From Polydactylus sextarius (Eukaryota; Chordata; Actinopteri; Polynemidae): a DNA stretch of 64,000 nucleotides. The notes under the pieces were generated by a model, which made no database searches, had not been told where the DNA came from, and saw only the letters and a program-made list of their open reading frames with translations. The position numbers and the translations under genes were made by a program. Below, piece by piece: positions 63,162-64,000 of the stretch; position 1 is the first letter of the stretch; every line of letters begins with the position of its first letter. The stretch is from NCBI GenBank assembly GCA_016801845.1, contig CM028919.1, forward strand, positions 3,465,001-3,529,000. The letters are read 5' to 3'.

Positions 63162-64000
63162 CAATGTTCCCTCTAATTTCTCATGTGTCTGAGCATATGC
63201 ACAAACTCCCTGAGAATTCCTTGGACCACTGCGAGCAACATCAGACTTGTACACTGTGGCCACACCAATATTACACCTGTCCGAAACCTGATATCATAAC
63301 AAGTCACATAGCTTATTAAAAGAATCAAATCACAGCAGTAATTTCCATTAGATTACTTTTTAATGTAAGATTGGGCCCACTAATTATGAAAAAGTCAAAA
63401 TTCTTGTTTTTCACAAGCTGTGTACTGTATCGTACGTCAGGATGAGGGTCCTGCTCTGGAAGAATTGAAACGTACACATTTCAGAGATCAAATTTTGTTC
63501 ACATTAAAACATTCACATTTTGCATAATGAAATGTGTGCTGTAGCACAAGCATGTGATACAGTGCAAAATTATGTAAGTGTAAAATATATCATTACACAG
63601 TTTTTATTAGCATTTCTACTACTCATTATCTAGTAACAGCATTTAATGATTAATATCCATAAATTAAAATTCTTAATAAATGACACTAGAATAAGCACAA
63701 ATCTGATCAGGGACCTTTACTTTATTTTTCCCATATGTCCTTCACACTTCTGCAGTGGTTATAGACTTTCTCCAGGTTGATTGCCCCGTCTGCTTCTTGC
63801 TTTGACTTCGCATCAGTTGGTCCAAATGTTCTACTTCAAGACAATTTCTGGATGCTGTTTTGATGTGATTCATTAAACTAAAGCCTCTTTCACAATCTGC
63901 ACTGGATGCTTGAAATATAACACAAATATCTACAAGCTGTGAGATCTCCTTAAGCTCCTCACATCTAAGTGCTGCAGCCACCATATCTGAGAATGTGCAG
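63162..64000 (-). mobile_element. Second hAT element, one end only (runs off the window)
   Basis: A CAATGTTCCCTCTAATTT terminus begins at 63162. This is a known type of hAT end (CA.TGTTCCCTCTAA, Tip100/Zaphod-like). A transposase C-terminus lies about 580 bp inside, on the minus strand, with its 3' side toward this end as expected. The candidate 8-bp target copy is TGTACAAC (63154-63161); its partner would be outside the window. Confidence 0.7.
63742..64000 (-). CDS. hAT transposase C-terminal fragment (partial, open to window edge)
   Basis: The minus-strand frame is open from the window edge (reading CTFSDMVAAALRCEELKEIS) to a stop at 63742-63744, about 85 codons. It contains VDICVIFQASSADCERGFSL and MNHIKTASRN..LEVEHLDQLMR, the hAT dimerisation region typical of ZNF862-like/Tip100-type transposases (SSADCERGFS.MN.IKT..RN.L). 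The N-terminal part, including the catalytic residues, is outside. No stop is seen in the visible part, unlike the hAT at 24-26 kb. Confidence 0.75.
   Translation of the reverse strand, partial: CTFSDMVAAALRCEELKEISQLVDICVIFQASSADCERGFSLMNHIKTASRNCLEVEHLDQLMRSQSKKQTGQSTWRKSITTAEV

Noticed and set aside
1..64000. CRISPR arrays, bacterial operons, viral genomes, rRNA
   Set aside because: No regularly spaced direct repeats, no compact gene order and no such domains were seen; the window is vertebrate.

Overview
The window looks like teleost fish genomic DNA, most likely a percomorph. The evidence is an AT-rich, mostly non-coding background, GT-AG introns, many (TA)n and (CA)n microsatellites, and interspersed repeats of types I recognise from fish: tRNA-derived SINEs, a (CAAT)n-tailed retroelement end, hAT and Tc1 relics, and LINE fragments with the GRP..RW..LAWE C-terminal motif. 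The species cannot be named from sequence alone.

The only confidently recognised host gene is lrfn2 (SALM1, a postsynaptic leucine-rich repeat adhesion protein), on the + strand. Its coding part is two exons, 3745-5120 and 9530-10520, joined across a phase-2 intron of 4409 bp. They give a 788-residue protein with a signal peptide, LRRNT, LRRs, LRRCT, an Ig domain, an FN3 domain split by the intron, one membrane span and a C-terminal PDZ ligand (ESTV). A splice acceptor ends at 3723, so at least one non-coding 5' exon and the promoter lie further upstream, probably outside the window. A two-codon upstream ORF ends one base before the main ATG.

Layout. 1-3723: upstream intron. 3724-10520: lrfn2 coding exons and intron; the intron carries a 987-bp foldback element with a nested retroelement tail, and a SINE with short target duplications. 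10521-24003: 3' UTR and intergenic DNA with scattered SINE and LINE fragments. 24004-26185: a complete but dead Charlie-like hAT transposon with a perfect 8-bp target duplication. 26194-35124: intergenic. 35123-38560: a cluster of two Tc1/mariner relics and three long (TA)n arrays. 38560-63161: intergenic, with a second LINE fragment, a pair of related dispersed repeats in opposite orientation, several perfect hairpins and possible conserved non-coding blocks. 63162-64000: one end of a second hAT element whose transposase ORF stays open to the window edge.

I see no bacterial operon, CRISPR array, RNA gene or viral genome. The most interesting items are transposon architectures (a foldback element with a nested insertion; an internally deleted Tc1-type element with 36-residue D-to-E spacing), features that could set lrfn2 output (minimal uORF; intron retention or intronic polyadenylation giving a soluble ectodomain), and a near-perfect 23-bp hairpin at 34.8 kb. 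Nothing here convincingly amounts to a new biological system.
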